In this document: one piece after another, positions 24,444 through 35,920 of the stretch
Layout of the letters: each line of letters opens with the position of its first letter
Numbering within the stretch: position 1 is the first letter of the stretch
NCBI RefSeq assembly: GCF_003751085.1
Contig: NZ_RJJY01000001.1
Span: 1,364,001-1,428,000 of the forward strand
From: Micromonospora sp. Llam0
GTDB taxonomy: Bacteria > Actinomycetota > Actinomycetes > Mycobacteriales > Micromonosporaceae
Direction of reading: 5' to 3'
DNA: 64,000 bases
Program-made: the position numbers and the translations under genes
Notes under the pieces: generated by a model
The model's database searches: none
Seen by the model: the letters and a program-made list of their open reading frames with translations, nothing else
Told to the model about the DNA's origin: nothing

Positions 24444-26405
24444 TCAGCCTCCGTCCAGGTCGCCGAGTGCCAGAAGGGGCGGCGACGCTCCGGCCGCACG
24501 GGTACGGTGGCACGCCGAGCGGTGCGCCTGGACCGGACCCACCGGCAGCAGTACCGGCTGGTCATGGCCGCATCCTGCTACGGCGATCGGACACCGGGGA
24601 GCGAACGCGCAACCTGACGTGTCGTCCGGCCCGGCACCGGAGCGTCCCGGCATGGTGCGGAACCGGGTGCCCGGCGCCGCGCTGGAACGCGGCACGGCGT
24701 CGAGCAGGCCCCGGGTGTACGGATGGTTGGGGTGGCGCACCACGGTGTCGAGCGGCCCGTACTCCACGATTCGGCCGGCGTACATCACGGCCACGGCGTC
24801 GGCCAGCCGGGTGACCACCGCCAGGTCGTGACTGACGACGACCATTGCCATGCGCAGCTCGTCGCGGAGCTGCCCGAGCAGATCGAGCAGCCACGCTTGG
24901 ACGGTGACGTCGAGCGCAGAGGTCGGTTCGTCGGCGACGAGCAGCTCCGGCGAACCCGCGATCGCGACGGCGATCTGGACCCGTTGCCGCATTCCGCCGG
25001 AGAGCTGGTGGGGATACTGGCCGGCGACCGTCGCCGGGTCGGGCAGACCGGCGAGGCGCAGCAGATCCTCGCTGATCCGGCGGACCGCCGCCCGCCGGCC
25101 CTGGCTGCCCGCGTTGCGGACCGCCTCGTCGACGTGCGCGCCAATGCTGCGCAGCGGGTTGAACACGGCGAGACTGTCCTGGAAGACCACCCCGACCCGG
25201 CGGCCGTTGATTTGGCGGCGTTCCCGGAGAGCGAGCCCGACGAGCTCATGCGCCGTTGACCCGGTCCTTAGCAGCGCGGAACCGGTGACGAGCGCGCCCG
25301 GGTCCAGCAGACCGAACGGTGCCAACGCCGAGGTGGTCTTGCCGCTGCCGGACTCACCGACAATCGCCAGTGTCTCGCCGCGGCGTACCGCGTAGGAGAC
25401 GTCGGCGACGGCGCGGCGGACGCCGCCGTCCCGTGGATAGGCCACGGACAGGTCGCGTACCCGTAGTAGTACGTCGTCGTCGACCGTGGTCTCCGACTCG
25501 ACCGTAGCCGGCACCCCGGGGGCCGGTCGCCTGGGGCGCGGCACCCGTAGCCGGTCCGGAAGGATCCAGCGCAGCATCGACGGCCGCTCGTCGCCGACGG
25601 CCAGCCGTTCGCCGAGCAGGTTGCTCGCGAACACGACGGCGGTGATCGCAACGCCGGGCGGGTAGGCCAGCCACCAGGCCGAGGCCAGGTATGGGCGGCC
25701 TTCGATGAGCATCTGGCCCCATTCCGCCTGCGGGGGTGGGATACCGAGGCCGAGAAAGCTCAGCGTGGCCACGCCGAGCACGATGGAGCCAACGTCGGTG
25801 CTGGCATAGACCAGGCACGGGGCGAGGGCGGGTGGCAGCAGATGACGGCTGATGACCCGCACCGGGCCGGCGCCGAGCAGCCGTAGCGCGTCCAGGTGCG
25901 GGCTGGCCCGCAGACCCGCGACGCGGGCGCGGGCGATCCGCGCGTACGGGGCCCATGCCCACAGCGACATCGCGACGACGAGATTCTCCACCCCGGGACC
26001 GCGTACGCCGATGACCGCCAGTGCCACCAGCATTCCCGGTAGCGAGACCGCCATGTCGACGATCCGGGCGACGATTCGGTCGACCCAGCCCCCCAGGTAT
26101 CCGGCGACGGTGCCGGCGAGTACTCCGATGGTCACCGAGACCACTAGGACCGCCGCCGTGACGGTGAGTGAGATTCGTGCACCGTGCAGGAGCCGGCTGA
26201 GCTGGTCGCGGCCGAGCTGATCGGTGCCGAGCAGATGGTCCGCTGACGGTGGCAGCAGACTAGCCGACAGATCGTTGGCCGCCGGGTCGGCCGGCGCCAG
26301 CACCGGTGCCAGCAGCCCCACAAGCGCGAACCCGACCAGCGGCAGACCGACCAGCGCCGTCCGCACCGGCGCGGGTATCTTCCGCCTGCCGCCTCCGGCC
26401 GTCAT
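24444..26405 (-). CDS. Fused permease-ATPase of peptide/nickel-type ABC transporter (NikC-NikD/DppC-DppD)
   Basis: A 653-residue single protein. Residues 1-290 are a DppC/NikC permease (L-L-G-T-D-Q-L-G-R-D-Q-L-S-R-L-L-H-G-A-R, about six helices, EAA loop with L-L-G-A-G-P). Residues 310-653 are a DppD/NikD ATPase (G-E-S-G-S-G-K-T-T, L-S-G-G-M-R-Q-R-V-Q-I-A, L-V-A-D-E-P-T-S-A-L-D, then N-H-P-Y-T-R-G-L-L) ending in the C-x-F-A-P-R-C-P cysteine motif. No stop or start separates the two, so the fusion is genuine; such fusions are known in actinobacteria. The ATG at 26405 overlaps the upstream permease stop (ATGA); the longer open frame is a shadow. Confidence 0.87.
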   Translation of the reverse strand: MTAGGGRRKIPAPVRTALVGLPLVGFALVGLLAPVLAPADPAANDLSASLLPPSADHLLGTDQLGRDQLSRLLHGARISLTVTAAVLVVSVTIGVLAGTVAGYLGGWVDRIVARIVDMAVSLPGMLVALAVIGVRGPGVENLVVAMSLWAWAPYARIARARVAGLRASPHLDALRLLGAGPVRVISRHLLPPALAPCLVYASTDVGSIVLGVATLSFLGLGIPPPQAEWGQMLIEGRPYLASAWWLAYPPGVAITAVVFASNLLGERLAVGDERPSMLRWILPDRLRVPRPRRPAPGVPATVESETTVDDDVLLRVRDLSVAYPRDGGVRRAVADVSYAVRRGETLAIVGESGSGKTTSALAPFGLLDPGALVTGSALLRTGSTAHELVGLALRERRQINGRRVGVVFQDSLAVFNPLRSIGAHVDEAVRNAGSQGRRAAVRRISEDLLRLAGLPDPATVAGQYPHQLSGGMRQRVQIAVAIAGSPELLVADEPTSALDVTVQAWLLDLLGQLRDELRMAMVVVSHDLAVVTRLADAVAVMYAGRIVEYGPLDTVVRHPNHPYTRGLLDAVPRSSAAPGTRFRTMPGRSGAGPDDTSGCAFAPRCPIAVAGCGHDQPVLLPVGPVQAHRSACHRTRAAGASPPLLALGDLDGG

Positions 26406-27454
26406 CCGGTCTCCGACCGGACCTGGTGCGGGTGCCGACCGCCGGCCCGGCCCGGCCGACCCCACCGGGGCGATGTGGCGTCGGAGCGGACACCGGAGGT
26501 CCGACGGGACCGGGGATCGACGAGAATTTGTGCGACGTCGGCGAGCCGGTTGGCCAGGATGAAGCCTCCACCGAGCATGAGCGCGCTGGCCTGCAGGGCC
26601 GGCACGTCTCGGGCGGCGGCGGCGTGGACGAAGTACGCCCCGAGACCGGGCCAGCCGAAGATCTGTTCCACCACGACCGTGCCGACGAGCAGGCCGCCGA
26701 CGATCATCCCGGCGACGGACAGGATCGGCCCGGCCGCGTTCGGCAGCCCGTCGCGAAGCACGATCGACAGTGGCCCGCTGCCCCGGGCCATCGCCGCCAG
26801 TACGTACGGCCGGTCGATCGCTTCCCGTAACGTGACCGCCACCACCCGGCTGAGCACTCCGGCCGCCGGCAGCCCGAGCACCGCCATCGGCATCACCCAG
26901 GTCGCGGGACCGGCCATGCCTGACGTCGGCACCAGTTGCCACCGTAGGGCCAGCAGCAGAACCAGGAGGTAGCTCAGCCAGAACGCCGGCACCGACGTCG
27001 CCAGCAGCGCCCCGATCCGCAGGACCCCGCGCAGCGGCCCCCGGCCGGCCATCGCCCCGGCGACTCCGACGGTCATCCCGACCACGACGGCCACCACGAC
27101 CGATCCCGTCACCAGGCCCGCCGTCACGGTCAGCCGGTCGGCGATCTCGGGGCCGATCGGCAGGTTCGTCCGCAGCGACAGTCCGAAGTCGCCGGTGCTC
27201 GCGTCGGCCAGCCACCGCAGGTACCGTACCGGGGCGGGAGCGTCCAGCCCCAGTTCGGAGCGGACGGCCTCGACCTGCTCCGGCGTCGCCGGCCGGCCGG
27301 CCCGGGTGGCCGCCAGCACTGCGGCGGGATCGCCACGGGCCAGCAGCACCAGCGCGAACGTTCCGGCCGACAGCGCGAGCAGCACACCGACGGTGTCGAC
27401 GGTCCACCGCACGAGGTGGCCGCCGACGGACCGTGGCCGTCCGAAAACGCTCAC
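26402..27454 (-). CDS. Peptide/nickel-type ABC transporter permease (NikB/DppB type)
   Basis: A 350-residue inner-membrane permease with about six helices. Early D-P-A-A-V-L-A-A and E-L-G-L-D-A-P-A-P-V-R-Y-L-R-W-L, then the EAA region L-R-D-G-L-P-N-A-A-G-P-I-L-S and V-E-Q-I-F-G-W-P-G-L-G, all typical of DppB/NikB. GTG at 27454 overlaps the binding-protein stop (GTGA); the end overlaps the fusion gene (ATGA). The C-terminal 35 residues are Arg-rich and outside the fold. Confidence 0.87.
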   Translation of the reverse strand: MSVFGRPRSVGGHLVRWTVDTVGVLLALSAGTFALVLLARGDPAAVLAATRAGRPATPEQVEAVRSELGLDAPAPVRYLRWLADASTGDFGLSLRTNLPIGPEIADRLTVTAGLVTGSVVVAVVVGMTVGVAGAMAGRGPLRGVLRIGALLATSVPAFWLSYLLVLLLALRWQLVPTSGMAGPATWVMPMAVLGLPAAGVLSRVVAVTLREAIDRPYVLAAMARGSGPLSIVLRDGLPNAAGPILSVAGMIVGGLLVGTVVVEQIFGWPGLGAYFVHAAAARDVPALQASALMLGGGFILANRLADVAQILVDPRSRRTSGVRSDATSPRWGRPGRAGGRHPHQVRSETG

Positions 27455-29007
27455 CCGAGGGTGACTCCGGTCAGTTCGAGATCCACGTCGGTGGGCGGCA
27501 CCGCGAAGCCGTTCACCTCGTCGCGCACCGCCCAGAACCGAGGCCGGTACACCAACGGGACGAACCCGGTGTCGGCGGCCACCGCCTCGTAAAGGTTCTG
27601 ATAGGACTCGGCGCGAGCGGCTGGGTCGGCGGCGAACAGCGCCTTGTCGACCAGGTCCTCGATGGTCGGCGTCACCCACAGCGGCGCCCGCGCCCCGTTG
27701 GTGAACAGGGACACGATCGAGCTGGACGGGTCGTACGGTGCGCCGAGGGTCTCGAAGAAGGTCAGGTCGTACCTGCCCTCGGCCCGCTCGTCGTAGTAGG
27801 CGGCGGCGTCGACCGGAACCAGTTCCACGCCGATCCCCACCTCCTGCAGGGCGGCGGCGATCGCGGCGGCCATGGTGCGCGGGTCGAGCTGCCCCTCGGC
27901 CGGTGCGGCCGGAATGAGCAGCCGCAACGACAGCGGCTCGCCGTCGCGGGTCCGGGTCTCCCCTTCGCGGAGGTAGCCGGCGGCGTCGAGCACCCGCTCC
28001 GCGGCCGCCCGGTCGAAGTCGACCGGCAGATCGGTCCCGGAGTCCGGCACGTTCGGTGGGAACACCCGGCGGGCCGGTTCCGCATGGCCCAGGAACAACG
28101 CCGTCGCCAGCGCCTCGGTGTCGATCGCCCGGCCGACGGCCTCCCGGACCGCCCGGTCGCCGGCGGGGCCGTCGGGGTTGAACCCGAGCAGGATCGAGAC
28201 GTCCGCCGCGCCGGTGAGCAGCCGTACGCCGGCCCGCTCGCGCAACGACTGCGCCTCCACCGGCGTGATCGGGGCCAGGTAGGCGCCGCCGATCAGATCG
28301 ATCTCCCCGTTGGTGAGCGCGTCGACGCGGGCCTGGGAATCCGGGATGACCGTGAACTCGAGCCGCTCCAGACTTGGCTGCGGCCCCCAGTAGTCGTCGT
28401 TGCGCTCCAGCACGGCGCCGGTGGCGCCGTTGGAGACCAACTTCCACGCTCCGGTACCTACCGGGTCCTGGAAGGTGCCGTCGGTGCCGGCGGACTGCGG
28501 GCTGAGTAGCCGGACGGGACGGACGATCGACAACTCCTGCAGCAGCGGCTCGTACGGTTCGGACAGGGTGAGCACGACGGTGTCCGGATCCGGGGCGTCC
28601 ACAGCGGAGACGATCTGCGAGGCCCGGAAGAACGAGAAGCGTCCGTTGCCCACCCACCGGTCGAAGTTCCACTTGATGGCCGTGGCGTCGACCGGCGTTC
28701 CGTCGGTGAAGTGCACGTCGTCGCGTAGGTCGAAGCTCACCTGCCGACCGTCCGGTGCCACCGTCCAGGACTCGGCCAGGCCTGGCTCCAGTTGCCCGTC
28801 CTCGCCGTAGCTGACCAGCGGCTCGTAGATGGCGTCGAGGAGCAGGAAGTTGCCGGTGAACGCGTGCGGGTCCAGTGCGCCCGACTCGGTGCCCAATCCG
28901 ATTCGCAACGTCGTCGAGGTGGTGCCACCACCGGAGTCCGCGCTGCAGGCTGTGGTGAGTCCGATCGACGCGGCGAGGACGGCGGCAAGCATGCGGGGTC
29001 GCGGCAC
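27451..29007 (-). CDS. NikA/DppA-type substrate-binding lipoprotein
   Basis: A 518-residue solute-binding protein of the peptide/opine/nickel family. Lipoprotein signal with L-T-T-A-C lipobox near residue 21. Segments close to NikA as I recall it: F-D-L-R-D-D-V-H-F-T-D-G-T-P, L-L-Q-E-L-S-I-V-R-P-V-R-L-L-S-P, D-P-V-G-T-G-A-W-K-L and V-I-P-D-S-Q-A-R. These favour a nickel or metallophore substrate over simple peptides, but opine or peptide uptake is not excluded. GTG at 29007 has GGAG 7 bases upstream. First gene of the importer operon; it faces nickel-enzyme loci on either side. Confidence 0.85.
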   Translation of the reverse strand: MPRPRMLAAVLAASIGLTTACSADSGGGTTSTTLRIGLGTESGALDPHAFTGNFLLLDAIYEPLVSYGEDGQLEPGLAESWTVAPDGRQVSFDLRDDVHFTDGTPVDATAIKWNFDRWVGNGRFSFFRASQIVSAVDAPDPDTVVLTLSEPYEPLLQELSIVRPVRLLSPQSAGTDGTFQDPVGTGAWKLVSNGATGAVLERNDDYWGPQPSLERLEFTVIPDSQARVDALTNGEIDLIGGAYLAPITPVEAQSLRERAGVRLLTGAADVSILLGFNPDGPAGDRAVREAVGRAIDTEALATALFLGHAEPARRVFPPNVPDSGTDLPVDFDRAAAERVLDAAGYLREGETRTRDGEPLSLRLLIPAAPAEGQLDPRTMAAAIAAALQEVGIGVELVPVDAAAYYDERAEGRYDLTFFETLGAPYDPSSSIVSLFTNGARAPLWVTPTIEDLVDKALFAADPAARAESYQNLYEAVAADTGFVPLVYRPRFWAVRDEVNGFAVPPTDVDLELTGVTLG

Positions 29008-29178
29008 GGAGCACTCCAGATAGATGTCAGTCGATAATACGTCCCGGGGTTCGATAGGAGTAGTCGGCGCAACGGCATCGCTGGTTCCCGGCACACTCGT
29101 TTCGATACCGCGGATCGGCGGCGCGCCGGATCCGGATCATCGGGTCCCACGGTCGCGGGCCGGAGGGATAGGCCGGCT
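29008..29178 (-). promoter_or_regulatory. Promoter region of the NikA-type importer operon
   Basis: On the minus strand TATTAT (plus-strand 29034-29039) is a near-consensus -10, 27 bases before the GTG start, within an AT-rich patch (GATAATAC) unusual for this DNA. No matching -35 was found, which would suit an activator or a metal-responsive repressor. The region also carries the end of the TetR gene transcript. Confidence 0.45.
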
Positions 29179-29733
29179 CTACGGTCGCGGGCCGGGGGTG
29201 ACGAGTCGGCGTACGGCGGTGGTCACGCTGGCCCGGCGCGCGGTGACCGACGTCGGTGCCGGATCGTCGTAAGACCGGGCGACGGCGAGGACGACGGCGA
29301 GCAGTTCGGCGGGCGGGAGCGTGTCATCGACCCGGCCGGCGGCCTGGGCCTCGGCCAGGGAGGTCAGCTTGCGCTGCGTCGAGTGGTGGTTCTGCTCCAT
29401 CCGGGCGAGTTCGCCGGGGCGTTCGAGGGTGTGCCACTGCAGCAGTCGGAGCAGGTCCGGGTGTGCGACGCCGAAGTCGAACATCGCGACGGCGTAGCCG
29501 GGCAGGTCGTCGGCGTCGAACGGCACCGCCTCGATGAACCGCTCCAGGTGGGTGGCGAGGGTGGTGTCGAAGAGCTGTTCCTTGCTGCCGAAGTACGCGT
29601 AGATGAGCTGCTTGTTGGCGCCGGCGCGCTCGGCCACCCGGTCGACCCGGGCGCCGGCCAGTCCGTGGGCGGCGAACTCGACGGTGGCGGCGTCGAGGAT
29701 CCGTTGCTTGGTGGCGGTGGAGTCGCGGGCCAT
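29179..29733 (-). CDS. TetR family transcriptional regulator
   Basis: A 184-residue repressor. The N-terminal helix-turn-helix spans residues 8-55 (R-I-L-D-A-A-T-V-E-F-A-A-H-G, then V-A-E-R-A-G-A-N-K-Q-L-I-Y-A-Y-F-G-S-K), and the C-terminal half is the variable ligand-binding domain. Divergent from the SDR gene with two palindromic sites in between, the classic layout for autoregulated control of the neighbour. Confidence 0.9.
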   Translation of the reverse strand: MARDSTATKQRILDAATVEFAAHGLAGARVDRVAERAGANKQLIYAYFGSKEQLFDTTLATHLERFIEAVPFDADDLPGYAVAMFDFGVAHPDLLRLLQWHTLERPGELARMEQNHHSTQRKLTSLAEAQAAGRVDDTLPPAELLAVVLAVARSYDDPAPTSVTARRASVTTAVRRLVTPGPRP

Positions 29734-29750
29734 GCCGCCAGCCTACCCAG

Positions 29751-29807
29751 AACCAACTGGTTGGTTGACAACTGTGCGCGCGGCGTGGATGATGTAACTA
29801 TCTAGTT
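29751..29807. promoter_or_regulatory. Two related palindromes in the TetR-SDR intergenic region (operators)
   Basis: Site 1 is AACCAAC-TG-GTTGGTT (29751-29766), 7-bp perfect arms. Site 2 is AACTA-TC-TAGTT (29796-29807), extended on one side to TAGTTGGTTAC. Both share the TAGTTGGTT/GTTGGTT half-site and lie 18-33 bases before the TetR start and 22 bases before the SDR start. Confidence 0.75.
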
Positions 29808-29828
29808 GGTTACCTGCAGGGAGAGATC

Positions 29829-30710
29829 ATGAGCGACAAGGTCGCCATCGTTACCGGCGCCTCCTCCGGCATCGGCGAGGCCACCGCCCGCAAACTGCGC
29901 GCCATGGGCTACCAGGTCTACGCCGTCGCCCGCCGGCTCGACCGGATCGCTCCGCTGGCCGACGTCGGCATCCGGCCCGTCCGGACCGACGTCACCGACG
30001 ACGCCGCACTGGTCGACCTCGTCGAGCAGGTGCTGGCCGAGTCCGGGCGGATCGACGTGCTGGTCAACAACGCCGGCTACGGCTCGTTCGGCGCGGTCGA
30101 GGAGGTGCCGATGGACGAGGCCCGCCGCCAGTTCGACGTCAACGTGTTCGGCCTGGCCCGGCTGGCGCAACTGGTGCTGCCGCAGATGCGCCGGCAGGGC
30201 AGCGGTCGCATCGTCAACATCTCGTCGGTCGGCGGGAAACTCTACGAGCCGCTCGGCGGCTGGTACCACGCCACCAAGTTCGCCGTCGAAGGACTCAGCG
30301 ACTCGATGCGGATGGAACTCGCCCCGCTCGGCATCGACGTGGTCGTCATCCAGCCCGGTGCGATCGCCACCGAATGGCCCGCCATCGCCGGTCAGCACCT
30401 GCTCGCCACCTCGGGGCACGGCCCGTACGCCGACCAGGCGGCCCGCAGCGCGGCCATCTTCGCCGTCGAGGACGGCGGCCCGGCGTCGCCGCCCTCGGTG
30501 GTCGCCGACGCCGTCGCCAGAGCGGTGCGTGCCCGCCGGCCACGGACCCGCTACCCCGTCGGCCGCGGCGCGAAGATGATCCTGGCGGCCCGGCGGATTC
30601 TGCCCGACCGAGGCTTCGACCGGTTCGTCCGCATCATGCTGCGTACCCTTGTCCGCGTCGCCAACAGGTACGACGCCCGCCAGGCCCAGCTTGCCCGCGA
30701 CGGTGCCTGA
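29829..30710 (+). CDS. SDR family oxidoreductase
   Basis: A 293-residue classical short-chain dehydrogenase. Cofactor motif T-G-A-S-S-G-I-G at residues 9-16, N-N-A-G at about 79-82, the catalytic Ser in I-S-S-V-G-G and Y-H-A-T-K (Tyr and Lys) near 150, and Q-P-G-A-I-A-T-E-W. An arginine pair after the second strand (A-R-R-L-D-R) suggests NADP(H). AGGGAGAGATC precedes the ATG. Expected to be controlled by the divergent TetR protein. Substrate unknown. Confidence 0.9.
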   Translation: MSDKVAIVTGASSGIGEATARKLRAMGYQVYAVARRLDRIAPLADVGIRPVRTDVTDDAALVDLVEQVLAESGRIDVLVNNAGYGSFGAVEEVPMDEARRQFDVNVFGLARLAQLVLPQMRRQGSGRIVNISSVGGKLYEPLGGWYHATKFAVEGLSDSMRMELAPLGIDVVVIQPGAIATEWPAIAGQHLLATSGHGPYADQAARSAAIFAVEDGGPASPPSVVADAVARAVRARRPRTRYPVGRGAKMILAARRILPDRGFDRFVRIMLRTLVRVANRYDARQAQLARDGA

Positions 30711-30715
30711 GCCGG

Positions 30716-31756
30716 TCAGGGCGTGGTTCCGGCCGAGGACAACGCGGCCAGTTCCTCGGTCAGCAGCCCGGTCAGCAGCTCGACCTGCCCCTGATGCTCC
30801 GGGCCGGTCAGGTGCCGGCTCGGCATCTCCACCAGCATCACCAGATACAGGTGCATTCGGTAGAGAGCCAGCCTGCGGCGTACCCGATCGTCGTCGAGGT
30901 CGACCGCGGCGTTGCCGGCGGCGGCGCGGTAGCCGCGCAGGAACGGATGCTCCGGTTCCTGCTCGGCCCGACGGAACAGCAGCGGGGCGACCAGATCCAT
31001 CAGCGGATCGCCGTAGAGGTAGCGTTCACCGTCGACCAGGCCGGTCAATCGCAGTACGCCGTGCGCGTCGCAGGCGGCGAGGACGTTGCCGTCCCAGCCG
31101 TCCCAGTGCAGCAGGGCCGGCCGACGTACCGTGTCGAGCAGCCCGGCGTGCCGGGCGAGCAGCGACCGGAACCGGTCGGGTGACGCCGGCAGCCGCACCG
31201 ACCAGTCGGCGGCGTCGGCGAGCAGCTCCTCGACCATCGCGGTGAACGCCGCCGCCCAGGTCGCCGCGCCCGCCCGGCCGCCGTCGTAGCCGAACCGTCC
31301 GCCGGTGATCCGGTGCAACGCCGCGTACGCCACCCCGAGGTCGTGCCGCACAGCACTGTCATCGGGCGGTTCCGCGCTTTCGGCGATGGTCGGCAGGTTG
31401 CGGCCCGGCAGCCGGACGGTGACCAGCCAGTCACCGGCGCCCGGGTCGACCCCGTGGTGCAGTACGGCCGGTACCGGCACCTGCGGCGCGTGTGCCGCCG
31501 CCAGCCGCAGGTACCGCGCCTCGGCGGCGATCATGCCGCGTTCGTAGCGCAGCACCGGCACCTGCGGGGGCGGTCCGACCTTCAACACGACGCTGCGCCC
31601 GTCGGCCAGCTCGGCCGACCAGACGGCGGCGAACCAGCCGCCGTCCAGCGGTGCGCAGTCGACCACCCGTGGCGGCGGGTCGAACGACGCCGCGAGGTAG
31701 CGCTCAACGTCGGCGGTGGTCAACGCCCGGCGTGTCGGGCTCGCTCCGTTGGCCAT
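30716..31756 (-). CDS. Aminoglycoside phosphotransferase-like kinase (APH family)
   Basis: A 346-residue protein of the APH/choline-kinase fold. V-V-L-K-V-G-P is the ATP-binding lysine strand. The catalytic loop reads L-L-H-W-D-G-W-D-G-N-V-L: the H-x-D and distal N are kept, though two Trp residues replace the usual H-G-D-L-H-x-G-N pattern. The metal-binding segment is L-V-D-G-E-R-Y-L-Y-G-D-P. The ATG at 31756 is chosen because the upstream open frame has no family similarity. Substrate unknown; a resistance role cannot be read from the sequence. Convergent with the SDR gene. Confidence 0.78.
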   Translation of the reverse strand: MANGASPTRRALTTADVERYLAASFDPPPRVVDCAPLDGGWFAAVWSAELADGRSVVLKVGPPPQVPVLRYERGMIAAEARYLRLAAAHAPQVPVPAVLHHGVDPGAGDWLVTVRLPGRNLPTIAESAEPPDDSAVRHDLGVAYAALHRITGGRFGYDGGRAGAATWAAAFTAMVEELLADAADWSVRLPASPDRFRSLLARHAGLLDTVRRPALLHWDGWDGNVLAACDAHGVLRLTGLVDGERYLYGDPLMDLVAPLLFRRAEQEPEHPFLRGYRAAAGNAAVDLDDDRVRRRLALYRMHLYLVMLVEMPSRHLTGPEHQGQVELLTGLLTEELAALSSAGTTP

Positions 31757-31838
31757 GGACCAATTCTCGTCCGCGCCTTGTCGGTGGGTCTGGGCGATGT
31801 CGGTGGGCTGTGGCAGCATCGCGCGGGTGACCGTCAGC

Positions 31839-31866
31839 GTGAGGCAGGAAGCCTGAGGCAGGAAAC

Positions 31867-31881
<15 letters not shown>
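31839..31881 (+). repeat. Three 14-bp tandem repeats at the AraC-type gene start
   Basis: TGAGGCAGGAAGCC (31840), TGAGGCAGGAAACG (31854) and TGAGGCAGGAGCAG (31868). The last copy is the real gene start. Copy 1 forms GTG-AGG-CAG-GAA-GCC-TGA, a five-codon ORF with its own start; copy 2 gives the matching frame opened by CTG. Confidence 0.88.
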
Positions 31882-32304
<423 letters not shown>

Positions 32305-32309
32305 CCGCC

Positions 32310-32720
32310 ATGGACATCACGATTCACTCCAGCTTCCTGCCGCACGACGCCGCCGACGCCGCGTTGGCCTTCTGGCGCGACCTGCTCGGTTTCGAGCTGC
32401 GTCTGGACGTCGGCTACGACGGGATGCGCTGGCTCACCGTCGGCCCGGTCGACCAGCCCGGTACCGCGATCGTGCTGCACCCGCCGGGTGTCGACCCCGG
32501 CATCACCGACGACGAGCGCCGTACCATCACCGAGATGATGGCCAAGGGCACCTACGCCGGCATCCTGCTGGCCACCAGCGACCTCGACGGGGCCTTCGAG
32601 CGGCTGCAGGCCGGCGACGCGGACATCGTCCAGGAGCCGACCGAGCAGCCGTACGGGGTCCGCGACTGCGCCGTGCGGGACCCCGCCGGCAACCTGATCC
32701 GCATCCAGCAGACCCAATAG
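32310..32720 (+). CDS. VOC family protein (glyoxalase-like)
   Basis: A 136-residue vicinal-oxygen-chelate protein: A-D-A-A-L-A-F-W-R-D-L-L-G-F at the first alpha-beta unit and Y-G-V-R-D-C-A-V-R-D-P-A-G-N-L-I-R-I at the end. ATG at 32310 is used; GTG at 32301 in the same frame is possible. It starts 5 bases after the AraC stop and ends 12 bases before the UvrA-like gene. Such proteins next to UvrA-like ATPases often act in drug resistance, but no substrate can be named. Confidence 0.84.
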   Translation: MDITIHSSFLPHDAADAALAFWRDLLGFELRLDVGYDGMRWLTVGPVDQPGTAIVLHPPGVDPGITDDERRTITEMMAKGTYAGILLATSDLDGAFERLQAGDADIVQEPTEQPYGVRDCAVRDPAGNLIRIQQTQ

Positions 32721-32732
32721 GTAGGGGATTCG

Positions 32733-35104
<2,372 letters not shown>

Positions 35105-35120
<16 letters not shown>

Positions 35121-35920
35121 GCCCCGGCCCGGTCTGGTGCGGCCCGGTCTGGTTCGGCCCGGCCGAGGCGGTCTGGTTTGGCCCGGTCGAGTTCGGCACG
35201 GACGCCGCGGGCGGTCGGGCCGGTCGCGGTGACCAGCATCGCCGGCCCGCCGGCCAGCGGCAGCCGGGCCGCGCCGGGGCCGAGCGGAATGGCTGCCGGG
35301 GGCCCGCCGGCCGCCCACTGCGGCCGCACCACCAACACCGAACCGGTCGCCTTCGCCCCGGCGAGCACCGCCGGCCCGGCCCAGCCGTCGGCGCGCGGGC
35401 CCACCGCCAGGTCGGTGCGCAGCACCGTGCGGCCCGCGTACCGGACGGTGGTGTCGATCCGGGCGTCGCCGGACGGCTCACCGTCGCGCCCGCAGACCAA
35501 CTCCTCCCGCCACACCAGGGCCGCGCCGTCGGCCAGCTCCACCACCGACCGGGACAGGTGGTGGCAGCCGGCGGCGGCGATCAACGGCTCCGGCAGCCAG
35601 CGCAGCTCGCCGCCGGCCGCGACCCGGACCAGCATCTGCAGCGTCGACCGCCGGCCGTCGGGCCCGGGCAACGCCAGCGACGCCGCGACAGTACGCAGAC
35701 ACACCCGCGCCCCCGGCCCGACCTCGACGTCCAGCCGCAGGTCGTCGCCGCCGAGCGGGCCGGCCGCCGCGCCGACCAGATGCACCTGGACTTCGCCGCC
35801 GTCGCCGGCCACTGCCGGGCCGGTGCGGCGCAGCACCAGCGGCGGCTCGCCGCGCAGGCAGACCAGCCGGGTCCGCCCGCCGGCGTCGACCTCGGCGACC
35901 AGCCGGGCGTGTGCCCGCAT
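35105..35920 (-). CDS. ureD: Urease accessory protein UreD
   Basis: A 271-residue scaffold protein that joins UreF and UreG to load nickel into apo-urease. UreD features: an all-beta pattern, G-D-D-L-R-L-D-V-E-V-G-P-G-A-R-V, the P-E-P-L-I-A-A-A-G-C-H-H region and V-W-R-E-E-L-V-C-G-R. The last 30 residues are Asp/Arg/Pro/Ala repeats (K-P-D-R, E-P-D-R, A-P-D-R) encoded by a DNA repeat and not part of the fold. ATG overlaps the ureG stop by one base. Last gene of ureABCFGD; its 3' end overlaps the UvrA-like gene. Confidence 0.88.
35126..35194. repeat. 15-bp tandem repeats at the 3' end of ureD
   Basis: GGCCCGGTCTGGTGC (35126) and GGCCCGGTCTGGTTC (35141) are near-identical, followed by degenerate units to GGCCCGGTCGAGTTC (35180-35194). 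In frame they encode the repetitive UreD tail. The array begins 5 bases after the UvrA-like stop codon. Confidence 0.8.

Noticed and set aside
27455..29014. Open frame in front of the NikB-type permease
   Set aside because: Shadow of the binding-protein gene, which has clear family motifs in the other frame.
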